Made by a program: the position numbers and the translations under genes. This document shows positions 17,194-24,023 of a stretch of 31,949 nucleotides of DNA, piece by piece. The notes beneath the pieces are model-generated. The model did no database searches. It had not been told where the DNA came from and saw only the letters and a list, made by a program, of their open reading frames with translations. This DNA is from Synergistaceae bacterium (lineage in GTDB: Bacteria; Synergistota; Synergistia; Synergistales; Synergistaceae). The stretch's first letter is position 1. The number at the start of each line of letters is the position of its first letter. The stretch covers positions 1 through 31,949 of the forward strand of contig JAUNSQ010000003.1 of NCBI GenBank assembly GCA_030539135.1, in the 5' to 3' direction.

Positions 17194-17222
17194 TTAAAAA
17201 TCGGCTGCCGATAGTGTAATAT
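17194..17222 (+). promoter_or_regulatory. Candidate sigma70 promoter for the secreted protein gene
   Basis: TTAAAA (17194-17199) and TAATAT (17217-17222) are separated by 17 bp in the AT-rich gap before the 17257 start. Both match the consensus at four of six positions, so support is moderate. Confidence 0.35.
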
Positions 17223-17256
17223 ATTGCCATCGACAAATTACCCAAGGAGGTTTGAC

Positions 17257-17916
17257 ATGAAAAGATCGACGACGTTTATTGCGGCATTATTGCTGGCATT
17301 CGCGCTCTTTGCCATTCCAGCCTGCGCCAGACAGTACACAAAGGAGCAGCCTCCCAAGCCCGGCGAAAGGGCGGCGCATATTTGGTTCAACGTCCTCAAC
17401 AAGAGCAAGCACCCCGTATTTCTGAAATATAAGGGCAAAGTGAACATGGGAAGCGGCAAGAAAGAAGACACAGTTACCACGCTCGCGATGAAAGGCGACA
17501 TGACCTTCACCGACCTCAAAGGCGAGAGCGACCACATGTCCATGATCCATAACGCGAAAGACAACAAGACCATGGTCGTAATGCACAAAGACAAAACGTA
17601 TATGGTGATGACTGCCAGGCCTGAGACGGTGCAGACGGTAGGCGCTACCGGCGACGTGCCGGAGGAAAAGCAGAAAGCGCAGCGCTCGGTCGAAGCGGGG
17701 CAGGAGACGATAAACGGCAGGAAATATGATTATGACAAAATAACCATCGACGGCAGCGATACGCAGACATATTATTTCAACGAGATGACCGACGAGTGGA
17801 AATACTGGCGTACGCACGAAGACCTGCTTGAGATACTCGAGTACGGTTCGAAAGTCGATGACGGGTTCTTCATCTTCAAAGTCCCGGCAGGGTATACTGA
17901 GATCAAAATGCCCTAA
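17257..17916 (+). CDS. Secreted or lipid-anchored protein of unknown function
   Basis: A 219-residue exported protein. The N-terminus is MKRSTTFIAALLLAFALFAIPACARQY: a signal peptide with either signal peptidase I cleavage after ACA or, less likely, lipidation at the Cys (the residue at -2 is Pro, unusual for a lipobox). The mature domain is rich in short beta-like segments with Met and Lys (for example TLAMKGDMTFTDLKG, DNKTMVVMHKDKTYMVMTA) and ends KVPAGYTEIKMP. This layout recalls periplasmic LolA/LolB-like lipoprotein-carrier folds that measure a conversion of a reporter value, but no firm family can be named. AAGGAGG lies 6 nt before the ATG. It is monocistronic, closed by a strong terminator. 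Confidence 0.75.
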   Translation: MKRSTTFIAALLLAFALFAIPACARQYTKEQPPKPGERAAHIWFNVLNKSKHPVFLKYKGKVNMGSGKKEDTVTTLAMKGDMTFTDLKGESDHMSMIHNAKDNKTMVVMHKDKTYMVMTARPETVQTVGATGDVPEEKQKAQRSVEAGQETINGRKYDYDKITIDGSDTQTYYFNEMTDEWKYWRTHEDLLEILEYGSKVDDGFFIFKVPAGYTEIKMP

Positions 17917-17958
17917 AGAAGACGTTTCCAAAAGATTATCATCAAATCACATGTCAAA

Positions 17959-17999
17959 AAAAATCATAACCACCGGCTGTGCCGGTGGTTATGATTTTT
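17959..17999 (+). terminator. Strong intrinsic terminator
   Basis: A 19-bp perfect stem (17959-17977 with 17981-17999, triloop TGT) whose 3' arm ends in five T residues. The symmetric A-run on the left arm means it would also end transcription from the minus strand. It closes the secreted-protein gene. Confidence 0.93.
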
Positions 18000-18137
18000 G
18001 CCCAAAATGAGTTTAAGCTATAGATCTCTTTTCATTTCTAGTTTCTCAGAAGGTTTATAAATTTCATAAAGTATATTCCGTCTTTTTTCTCGGCGCGTTC
18101 CATGTACCGTCGATGGGCGAAGTGGCTCGAATGCCTG

Positions 18138-18143
18138 TATAAT
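18138..18143 (+). promoter_or_regulatory. Consensus -10 box immediately upstream of the radical SAM gene
   Basis: TATAAT at 18138-18143 lies only 12-18 bp before the possible start codons, with no clear -35. If used, the transcript would be nearly leaderless. The rest of the 232-bp gap after the preceding gene holds the terminator and AT-rich sequence with no other recognised signal. Confidence 0.35.
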
Positions 18144-18160
18144 CTATTGTGGTGATGGGG

Positions 18161-19438
18161 ATGTCTCAAGAAATAGGGACTGCGAAAATATTTTCGCTCA
18201 AGGACAAAAATATTATCGGCGTGAACCCTCCGGTCGAGGACTTCGCGTTCTTCGATCTGTGGTCGAAGCCGCTGGGTCTGCTGTATCTGCTTGAACGTAT
18301 GCGCGGTAACGGAAATCATGTCAAGCTCATCGACTGTGTCCACGAGGGCGCGGCTGGTGAGAAATCTTTCGGGTGCGAGAAGATAAATTCTTCGCCGATA
18401 GAAAAGCCCGCCGTATACAGCGGGATAAAGAAAAATTACCACCGGTTCGGCGTGGATGAAGCCGCCTTTCGCGCGAGGCTCAGTTCGGCCGAAGAGCCGG
18501 ATTATATACTCCTCACATCGATAATGACATACTGGTACGGCGGCGTGAAATGGGCGATAGATATCATACGCGACACGTTTCCCAATGTCCCGATAATACT
18601 TGGCGGGATATACGCTAGGTTCTGCCCTGAGCACGCGCTGACGCTCGGCGCCGATTTTGTCGTGACAGATAGCTGGCAGCCGGATGTTTCGCGCCCCGCT
18701 ATGGACCTCTACGGCATTCCTCCATACGGCGTAACGATGACATCGTTCGGATGTCCTCTATCCTGCGAATACTGCGCGTCGCGGTTGCTCTGGCCCATAT
18801 ACCACAGACGGTCATCCAAAGAGGTCATCGAAGAGATAGCGTTTCAACGCGAACTTGGCGTGAACGACGTCGCCTTTTACGATGACGCGCTGCTGTTGGA
18901 TAAGGAGAATTGCTTCTATCCGATATGCGCCGAGCTGAAGCGGCGATATGGCGGCGTGCTCCGCCTGCATACGCCGAACGGCCTCCACGTTCGGCAGATA
19001 GACGACAGGTGCGCCGAGGTGATGAAGGAGAGCGGATTTGCCACAATAAGGCTATCGCTCGAGAGCATCGACCCCAAGGTAGAGGCCACGGGCAGCGGAA
19101 AGGTCGCGCGCGGCGAGTACGCGGCGGCGGTCAAAAGGCTCCGCGGCGTTGGCTATGGCAGGGACGACTGTGAGACATATATCCTGCTCGGGCTTCCGGG
19201 GCAGAGCGCCGAATCTGTCAAGGACACGATAAAATTCGTACACGACTGCGGCGGCAAGCCGAAGCTCGCGGAGTTCTCGCCGATACCGGGGACGAAATCG
19301 TTTGCGATGGCTGTGAAGAGATTTCCAGCGCTAGCCTCGGAGCCGCTGCTGCAAAACAATTCGGTCTACTCTACATGGATATCCGGCGAGTTATCGCCCG
19401 GGACGCTTCAGGAATTGAGAGACCTCGCGCGTGTGTAA
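18161..19438 (+). CDS. B12-binding-type radical SAM protein
   Basis: About 425 residues. The N-terminal half (to about 180) has the layout of a cobalamin-binding-like domain preceding a radical SAM domain: KPLGLLYLLERMR, LIDCVHEGA, DYILLTSIMTYWYGG and PIILGGIYARFCPEHAL. The iron-sulfur motif is CPLSCEYC (Cys198, 202, 205; CX3CX2C). It is followed by SSKEVIEEIAFQRELGVNDVAFYDDALLLD and later RLSLESIDP, both typical of Elp3/MiaB-like radical SAM folds. The N-terminal domain lacks an evident DxHxxG, so B12 may not bind base-off. ATG 18161 is preferred because GGTGAT precedes it; GTG 18149, GTG 18152 and ATG 18155 are alternatives. Substrate unknown (B12-radical SAM enzymes include methylases and ring-formers). 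Confidence 0.83.
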   Translation: MSQEIGTAKIFSLKDKNIIGVNPPVEDFAFFDLWSKPLGLLYLLERMRGNGNHVKLIDCVHEGAAGEKSFGCEKINSSPIEKPAVYSGIKKNYHRFGVDEAAFRARLSSAEEPDYILLTSIMTYWYGGVKWAIDIIRDTFPNVPIILGGIYARFCPEHALTLGADFVVTDSWQPDVSRPAMDLYGIPPYGVTMTSFGCPLSCEYCASRLLWPIYHRRSSKEVIEEIAFQRELGVNDVAFYDDALLLDKENCFYPICAELKRRYGGVLRLHTPNGLHVRQIDDRCAEVMKESGFATIRLSLESIDPKVEATGSGKVARGEYAAAVKRLRGVGYGRDDCETYILLGLPGQSAESVKDTIKFVHDCGGKPKLAEFSPIPGTKSFAMAVKRFPALASEPLLQNNSVYSTWISGELSPGTLQELRDLARV

Positions 19439-19521
19439 TTTTGCAGAGTCGCTATAGACTAAATCCAGAAACAAAACTATGATGATGCTACACATCTTAT
19501 CCTATTAGGGAGGCTCGCAGC

Positions 19522-19842
19522 ATGAAAGACAAGTTTGAGAACGTAACGGCAATAGCGAAAGCTAACGTATATTTTGACGGGAAAGTCATCAGCCACGCTA
19601 TCTACACGGCGCAGGGAGAACGCAAGACCCTTGGCCTCTTCATGCCCGGAGAGTACGAATTTGGCACGGAAGCCGCCGAGATAATGGACATCACGGACGG
19701 CGTCTGCCGCGTGAAACTTCCGAACGCGAGCGAGTTTGTCGAAGTCAAAGCAGGAGAGAGCTTTAACGTTCCCGAAAACAGCAAGTATAAACTCTCCTGC
19801 GACGCGATACTGCAGTATGTCTGCTCGTATGTAGGGAAGTAA
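19522..19842 (+). CDS. ppnP: Pyrimidine/purine nucleoside phosphorylase
   Basis: A 106-residue cupin-like protein matching PpnP (former DUF1255): NVYFDGKVISHAI at the start, KTLGLFMPGEYEFGTEAAEIMDI in the centre, then GVCRVKLPNASEFVEVKAGESFNVPENSKYKL and an LQYVCSY end. PpnP enzymes phosphorolyse several ribonucleosides to the free base and ribose-1-phosphate. It is about ten residues longer at the N-terminus than E. coli PpnP. GGGAGG lies upstream of the ATG. It is transcribed alone or with the next small secreted protein (65-bp gap). Confidence 0.9.
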   Translation: MKDKFENVTAIAKANVYFDGKVISHAIYTAQGERKTLGLFMPGEYEFGTEAAEIMDITDGVCRVKLPNASEFVEVKAGESFNVPENSKYKLSCDAILQYVCSYVGK

Positions 19843-19907
19843 AAATAGACCAGAGACGTGGCCGAAGACTGTAAATGGTTCTCGGTTGAAAAAGAGGTGT
19901 CCGCGCG

Positions 19908-20267
19908 ATGTCTTTCAAAAAATTTATCTCGATACTGCTGCTGGTGTCGATCGTCTTCTGCGTGGCAGCCCCGGCGTTTGCGTCGCAGACCTCTGAAAGA
20001 AACGACGACAGCCTCGATACGTTCCTCTCTGTGCTGAATACGTGGGGGACGTTCCTGTCGCGTATCACGGGAAATTATGAGTTCTTCGACAGCATGGCGT
20101 TATTCTCGAATTTTGCGCATAAGTGGCGCGAATTTGTTGACTCCGACGGGCTGAATCTGGAGAAACTCATGGCGGTCCTCTTGGAGTGGCTTGGCGTGGA
20201 CATTTTCTTTGACGGCGCAGAGGAACCGCAGACAGGGCCAAACGCTGACGGCAGCTACACTCTATGA
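19908..20267 (+). CDS. Small secreted protein of unknown function
   Basis: 119 residues. A clear signal peptide (MSFKKFISILLLVSIVFCV, cleavage after APAFA at about 26) precedes a short acidic, helical mature protein with repeated aromatic residues (NTWGTFLSRI, NYEFFDSMALFSNFAHKW, VLLEWLGVDIFF) and a Gly/Pro-rich acidic tail. No family is recognised. GAGGTG precedes the ATG. Its TGA is overlapped by the ATG of the GIY-YIG gene (ATGA), so the two are co-translated, although their localisations differ. Confidence 0.75.
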   Translation: MSFKKFISILLLVSIVFCVAAPAFASQTSERNDDSLDTFLSVLNTWGTFLSRITGNYEFFDSMALFSNFAHKWREFVDSDGLNLEKLMAVLLEWLGVDIFFDGAEEPQTGPNADGSYTL

Positions 20268-20512
20268 CGGCATATATCTACATCCTGCGCTGCGCTGACG
20301 GCACGCTTTACACCGGCTGGACGTACGACGTAATGAAGCGGCTTGAGGCTCACAACAGCGGCAAGGGCGCGAAATACACTAAAGGCAGGCGGCCTGTGAA
20401 GCTCGCCTACTCAGAGCGCTTTGAGACGAAGGAAGAGGCCATGTCCCGCGAGGTCCAGATTAAGAAGCTTGCTCGCGCGGAGAAGGAAGAATTGATAAAA
20501 TCACAAAGATAA
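20264..20512 (+). CDS. GIY-YIG nuclease-domain protein (UPF0213 type)
   Basis: An 82-residue single-domain protein of the YhbQ/UPF0213 kind: YIYILRCADGTLYTGWT carries the two GIY-YIG tyrosines (here YIL and YTG), followed by RLEAHNSGKGAKYTKGRRPVKLAY, with the conserved Arg, and a C-terminal basic helix with the metal-ligand Glu in EEAMSREVQIKKL. The active-site set looks complete, so a DNA endonuclease activity is possible, though most members of this small family are uncharacterised. Its start overlaps the preceding stop by four bases. Confidence 0.92.
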   Translation: MTAYIYILRCADGTLYTGWTYDVMKRLEAHNSGKGAKYTKGRRPVKLAYSERFETKEEAMSREVQIKKLARAEKEELIKSQR

Positions 20513-20545
20513 CCGCCGCATTATCCATAAATATACGGTATGGTG

Positions 20546-20574
20546 TTAACAATATTTCCATGATAAAATAAAAT
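20546..20574 (+). promoter_or_regulatory. sigma70-type promoter of purA
   Basis: TTAACA (20546-20551) and TAAAAT (20569-20574) are separated by exactly 17 bp, about 60 bp upstream of the purA start. Both hexamers match the consensus at five of six positions. No purine riboswitch-like element is evident in the short leader. Confidence 0.65.
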
Positions 20575-20632
20575 AAACGTGAAAGCTATATGACGTACAC
20601 ATGTTGTGCGCCAAAAATGAGAGGTGTTTCGT

Positions 20633-21919
20633 ATGAAAGGTCGTACAGATATTGTTTTGGGCGTCCAGTGGGGAGACGAAGGCAAGGGCCGAGTCGTCGA
20701 CGTGCTCGCGGCTAGAGCCGGGATCGTCGTCCGCTATCAGGGCGGAGCCAATGCTGGCCATACGGTGGTAGTAGGGGATGAGAAATATGTATTCCACCTT
20801 CTTCCTTCGGGGATACTTTATCCCGGCAAAGTCTGTCTGATCGGCAACGGAGTAGTCCTTGACCCTGATACGCTCTTTGAAGAGATCGACGGCCTCACGG
20901 CTCGCGGAAAGAAGCTCGCGCGTCTCGTGATAAGCCATGGCACGCATATTGTCATGCCGTACCACAAGCAGCTCGATAAACTCGCCGAAGCCGCCCGTTC
21001 TGCCGGGACGAAGATAGGCACGACAGGCCGTGGCATTGGGCCGTGCTACACCGATAAATTTGAGCGTATCGGCATCAGGGCGGAAGACCTCGCGAATCCC
21101 TCTGTCCTCAAGGAAAAACTTACGATAGCCATCAACCTAAAGAACGAGATACTGACGAAGATATACGGCGAGAAGCCGCTGGACTTCAATGAGATATATA
21201 CAAAGGCCCTCAAGTGGGGCGAACGCATCAAGCCGATGCTAGGGGATTCCTTCCTTGAGATAAACAAGGCTGTCAACGCTGGCGAGAACGTCCTCTTTGA
21301 GGGAGCCCAGGCCACGCTGCTCGATATCGACCACGGGACATACCCGTTCGTCACGAGCTCAAGCCCATGCGCGGGCGGCGCATGCACAGGCGCGGGTGTT
21401 GGGCCGGGCCGCATAGACAGGGTCGTCGGCGTCGTCAAGGCGTACTGCACTAGAGTTGGCGAAGGCCCGTTCCCGACGGAGGACAAGAGCGACCTTGGCA
21501 ATATGCTGCGCACGAACGGCGGCGAGTTTGGAGCGACGACAGGCCGTCCGCGCCGTTGCGGATGGTGTGACCTTGTCGCGGTCGACTACGCTGTAAAAGT
21601 AAACGGGCTAGACGGGCTCGCGCTGACTAAGCTGGACGTCCTCACCGGATTTGACGAAATAAGCGTCTGCACGTCTTACAAAGTCGACGGCGAGACGAGA
21701 AAGACATTTCCGAGCAGCTGCGCGGACCTCGCGAAGGCGAAGCCGGTCTACGAAAAGTTAAAGGGCTGGAAAGAGGATATATCGAAGTGCCGCAAGTTTG
21801 AAGACCTGCCGAAGGCCGCGCAGGATTATGTAAAATATATTGAAGAATACGCGGGAGTTCCCGTGCTGCTTATAGGAGTCGGCGCAGGCCGCGACGACAC
21901 GATAATGAGGGGTATATAG
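20633..21919 (+). CDS. purA: Adenylosuccinate synthetase
   Basis: A 428-residue enzyme that joins IMP and aspartate using GTP, the first committed step from IMP to AMP. The GTP-binding loop WGDEGKGR (residues 13-20, catalytic Asp14) and the catalytic His43 in GGANAGHTVV are present. Other signatures are LPSGIL, GTTGRGIGPCYTDK, EGAQATLLDIDHGTYPFVTSS, GRIDRVVGVVKAY and TTGRPRRCGWCDLVA. ATG 20633 is preferred to the GTG at 20624 because GAGAGGTG lies about 6 nt before it and it yields the usual short N-terminus. Monocistronic with its own promoter and terminator. Confidence 0.97.
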   Translation: MKGRTDIVLGVQWGDEGKGRVVDVLAARAGIVVRYQGGANAGHTVVVGDEKYVFHLLPSGILYPGKVCLIGNGVVLDPDTLFEEIDGLTARGKKLARLVISHGTHIVMPYHKQLDKLAEAARSAGTKIGTTGRGIGPCYTDKFERIGIRAEDLANPSVLKEKLTIAINLKNEILTKIYGEKPLDFNEIYTKALKWGERIKPMLGDSFLEINKAVNAGENVLFEGAQATLLDIDHGTYPFVTSSSPCAGGACTGAGVGPGRIDRVVGVVKAYCTRVGEGPFPTEDKSDLGNMLRTNGGEFGATTGRPRRCGWCDLVAVDYAVKVNGLDGLALTKLDVLTGFDEISVCTSYKVDGETRKTFPSSCADLAKAKPVYEKLKGWKEDISKCRKFEDLPKAAQDYVKYIEEYAGVPVLLIGVGAGRDDTIMRGI

Positions 21920-21945
21920 ATTCTTCTGTACAATTTCTGAAATAC

Positions 21946-21972
21946 AGAGGGGCGGCTTAGAGCCGCCCCTCT
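21946..21972. terminator. Hairpin terminator between purA and the convergent AAA+ gene
   Basis: A perfect 12-bp stem, AGAGGGGCGGCT at 21946-21957 with its inverse at 21961-21972, around a TAG triloop. Only a short T-containing tail follows on the plus strand. Its place between convergent genes supports a shared terminator. Confidence 0.82.
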
Positions 21973-21993
21973 TCGTGTGTCAGCGAAACGAAT

Positions 21994-23118
21994 TTATTTC
22001 AGCAGAGTGTCCAGCAATCTATCCGAGAGCATGTCTCTCACATATCTCTTTATTTCGCGCGAGTTCTCAAGTTTGCTCAGTCCGTCTAAAATATTCTGCT
22101 CAAAATCCGTCGAAATGACGCGCTCTCGCTCCTTTTCCGTGAGGTTGGCGGCCAGTCTGCGGTATTCAGCCCTGGCTATCTTCTTTATCGTGTTTTCCGA
22201 GAGAAAGTCAAAGCCAATGACGGCGTCGAAACGCGAGAATAACGGGGCTCCGAGCTTCTCCCTTGCTTCCTCTTGTGAAGAATAGTTCGACGTGCAGATT
22301 ATTACGCTCCGCCGCGCGTCGACGTGGTAGTTCTTGTCTTCGTATATCCCTTCGTCAAAGAGCTGATAGAAAGCGCTGTGGAAGAGCGGGTTTGGTTTGT
22401 CAAACTCGTCGAGAAGGATAATGTTGGACTCCCTCTCCATGAGGTCTTTGGAGAAAGACGCCTGTGTGTGTCTCCCGCCGAACATGTATGACGCGAACTC
22501 TCCGCTGTGGAACATCGAGAGCTGCTTTCTAAACAGCTTCTGCCTTAGGACCTTGCTCAAGTACTTCGCCGTCTCGGATTTTCCGACGCCAGTCGGTCCA
22601 TAAAGCAACATGACGATAGGCTCCTCATGATCCGATCGTGTCAGCGGGTAAAGCGAAAGGAGTATCTGATGGAGCGCCTTCTCCTGCCCAAATATGTTCT
22701 TAGAATAATTTTCGTTGATCTCCTTCAGCGCCGCCTCGTCCACTATGTTGTACCTATAATTTATGACCTTGATCTTCCTGTAGATGCTGCCAAGCTGGTT
22801 GACAAGCTGCATGGGCGGGTTTTGCAGGAAGATAGAATCTATCTGGAACTGTCCAGTGAAACTCAGGAACGCCTGGATCGCGCTGTCGCTGACCGCCGCG
22901 TATTGGTCGGAATAGGCGACGAGACACGAAATATGCGGCTTCTCGAAATCATCGCTCTTCGGAAGATCGCTGTGCTTGCTCTGTATTTTGAAGACGTGTT
23001 CGCGCATCTTCTTATCGCTGAAAATGGCGAGTTCGCTAAGCGTCGTCATCGGTGTTTTCTTGGGTAAATGCCTAACGAACGTCCTCTTCGGACCATAGTA
23101 TAAAACGATTTTTGTCAT
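21994..23118 (-). CDS. Orphan Clp-like AAA+ ATPase
   Basis: 374 residues. The N-terminal ~130 residues are an unrecognised domain. The rest is a single AAA+ module of the ClpA/B D2 type: IFGQEKALHQILL (142-154), Walker A GPTGVGKS (174-181), pore-loop-like YMFGG (211-215), Walker B IILLDEFDK (233-241), sensor 1 Asn278 (CTSNYS), arginine finger Arg296 (PLFSRFD), and a C-terminal small lid with SREIKRYVRDML. All ATPase residues are present, but no D1 domain, ClpP-binding loop or zinc finger is visible. It probably remodels proteins. Its gene diverges from the marR gene across the palindrome at 23181-23206, so the two are likely co-regulated. The ribosome-binding site is weak (AGGGA). Confidence 0.85.
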   Translation of the reverse strand: MTKIVLYYGPKRTFVRHLPKKTPMTTLSELAIFSDKKMREHVFKIQSKHSDLPKSDDFEKPHISCLVAYSDQYAAVSDSAIQAFLSFTGQFQIDSIFLQNPPMQLVNQLGSIYRKIKVINYRYNIVDEAALKEINENYSKNIFGQEKALHQILLSLYPLTRSDHEEPIVMLLYGPTGVGKSETAKYLSKVLRQKLFRKQLSMFHSGEFASYMFGGRHTQASFSKDLMERESNIILLDEFDKPNPLFHSAFYQLFDEGIYEDKNYHVDARRSVIICTSNYSSQEEAREKLGAPLFSRFDAVIGFDFLSENTIKKIARAEYRRLAANLTEKERERVISTDFEQNILDGLSKLENSREIKRYVRDMLSDRLLDTLLK

Positions 23119-23177
23119 GCCGTCACACGTCCCTATGCTTTTTTAATTTAATAATTATGAATTGTATAAAAACTTTG

Positions 23178-23209
23178 TTGACAATATCACTAGCTAGTGA
23201 TATTGTAAA
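23178..23209. promoter_or_regulatory. MarR-type palindrome covering two overlapping divergent promoters
   Basis: A perfect 26-bp palindrome at 23181-23206 (half ACAATATCACTAG followed by its inverse). Plus strand: TTGACA (23178-23183), 17-bp spacer, TATTGT (23201-23206). Minus strand: TTTACA (23209-23204), 17-bp spacer, TATTGT (23186-23181). The two promoters therefore lie almost exactly on top of each other and on the palindrome. A bound repressor would block the marR gene and the AAA+ gene together. Confidence 0.75.
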
Positions 23210-23266
23210 GCTGTCACAACGAAAGTCAACTATTTCACAATATAATAAGGGGTAAATATTTTCGCT

Positions 23267-23695
23267 ATGGTAATGAACGACGCAGACCGATTGAACGGCA
23301 AATTGGTAATTGCCCTTGGGCGAGCCTATCGCAGCGCTCACAGGAAGTCTACGGAACTTTTCAGGAAACGCGGTTTGACGATGTCGCAGTTTACGGTCAT
23401 GGAAGTCCTTTACAATAAGGGCGAGATGACGATACAGCAGATAATAGATAAAGTGCTGTCGAGCAGCGGAAATATAACCGTAGTGGTCAGGAACCTTGAG
23501 ACAGTTGGGCTGGTCTATAGAAGGGTAAATCCCGAGGACAAAAGATCCTATTATATTGGCCTCACTGACAAGGGCAAGAGGACGGCGGCGTCCGTATTTT
23601 CAAAGCATATGACATACATTGCAGAAGCTTTCTCAAAGCTGACTCCACAGGAGAAAAGTACTGTAGTTGCGGTCCTGAAAAAGCTGAAGGATTAA
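23267..23695 (+). CDS. MarR family transcriptional regulator
   Basis: A 142-residue winged-helix regulator: helical N-terminus (LVIALGRAYRSAHRKSTELFRKRGL), then LTMSQFTVMEVLYNKGEMTIQQIIDKVLSSSGNITVVVRNLETVGLVYRR as the helix-turn-helix, the wing NPEDKRSYYIGLTDKGK with the conserved Asp-Lys-Arg, and a C-terminal dimerisation helix. MarR proteins bind 16-20 bp palindromes as dimers and release DNA on binding small, often aromatic or acyl, ligands. It lies downstream of a perfect palindrome and upstream of an operon with matching sites, so it is the likely local repressor. The start is uncertain: AAGGGG is 14 nt before ATG 23267, and ATG 23273 is an alternative. Confidence 0.92.
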   Translation: MVMNDADRLNGKLVIALGRAYRSAHRKSTELFRKRGLTMSQFTVMEVLYNKGEMTIQQIIDKVLSSSGNITVVVRNLETVGLVYRRVNPEDKRSYYIGLTDKGKRTAASVFSKHMTYIAEAFSKLTPQEKSTVVAVLKKLKD

Positions 23696-23753
23696 AATAT
23701 AAAAAGAATAAATGAATTTTCGCAGGGGAACTCCTTGCTTTTGTTACGAGATA

Positions 23754-23771
23754 TATCACTAATTAGTGGTA
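23754..23771. promoter_or_regulatory. MarR-type operator-like site 1
   Basis: TATCACTAATTAGTGGTA is an 18-bp palindrome with one mismatched pair. It shares the TATCACTA half with the perfect palindrome in front of the marR gene. Confidence 0.65.
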
Positions 23772-23850
23772 GTTTACTTTTGGTTAATTTTTAGTACGAC
23801 ATAGACGAGTTTTAATATTTTGAGCAACCCTTGGTCGTTGTTTATAAAAG

Positions 23851-23868
23851 TATCACTAATTAGAGATA
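23851..23868. promoter_or_regulatory. MarR-type operator-like site 2
   Basis: TATCACTAATTAGAGATA is an 18-bp palindrome with one mismatched pair. It is identical over all 18 bases to the site at 28184-28201. Its centre is 97 bp from the centre of site 1. Confidence 0.68.
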
Positions 23869-24023
23869 TCTTTGAAACGCACAAAATTTAAGTGAAATGC
23901 ATGTCGAATCAGGAAAGGAGAAGTTGCGAGTCACAGAAAATTTTCAAGGCAGCTTGAACGCAGATAACTTTCATCACCAAATATTGTGAATTATGTAACA
24001 TAACATGAAATGGAGGAGAAGCA

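Larger units (their letters stand above)
23696..24023 (+). promoter_or_regulatory. 328-bp leader of the organic-acid operon
   Basis: AT-rich gap between the marR gene and the ligase gene. It contains two MarR-type sites (23754-23771 and 23851-23868). Several AT-rich hexamers could be -10 boxes, for example TAATAT at 23813-23818, but no convincing -35 partner is seen. About 155 bp lie between the second site and the ligase start, giving a long untranslated leader. No conserved gene, tRNA or recognisable riboswitch was found in it. Confidence 0.6.

Noticed and set aside
23924..23989. A 21-codon frame starting with TTG after AGGAAAGGAG in the ligase leader, considered as a leader peptide
   Set aside because: Only 3 nt separate the Shine-Dalgarno-like element and the TTG, and the peptide shows no run of a regulatory amino acid and no following attenuator hairpin.
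23911..24023. Possible cobalamin or other riboswitch in the operon leader
   Set aside because: No B12-box-like sequence or conserved multi-stem arrangement was recognised; the region is simply AT-rich.
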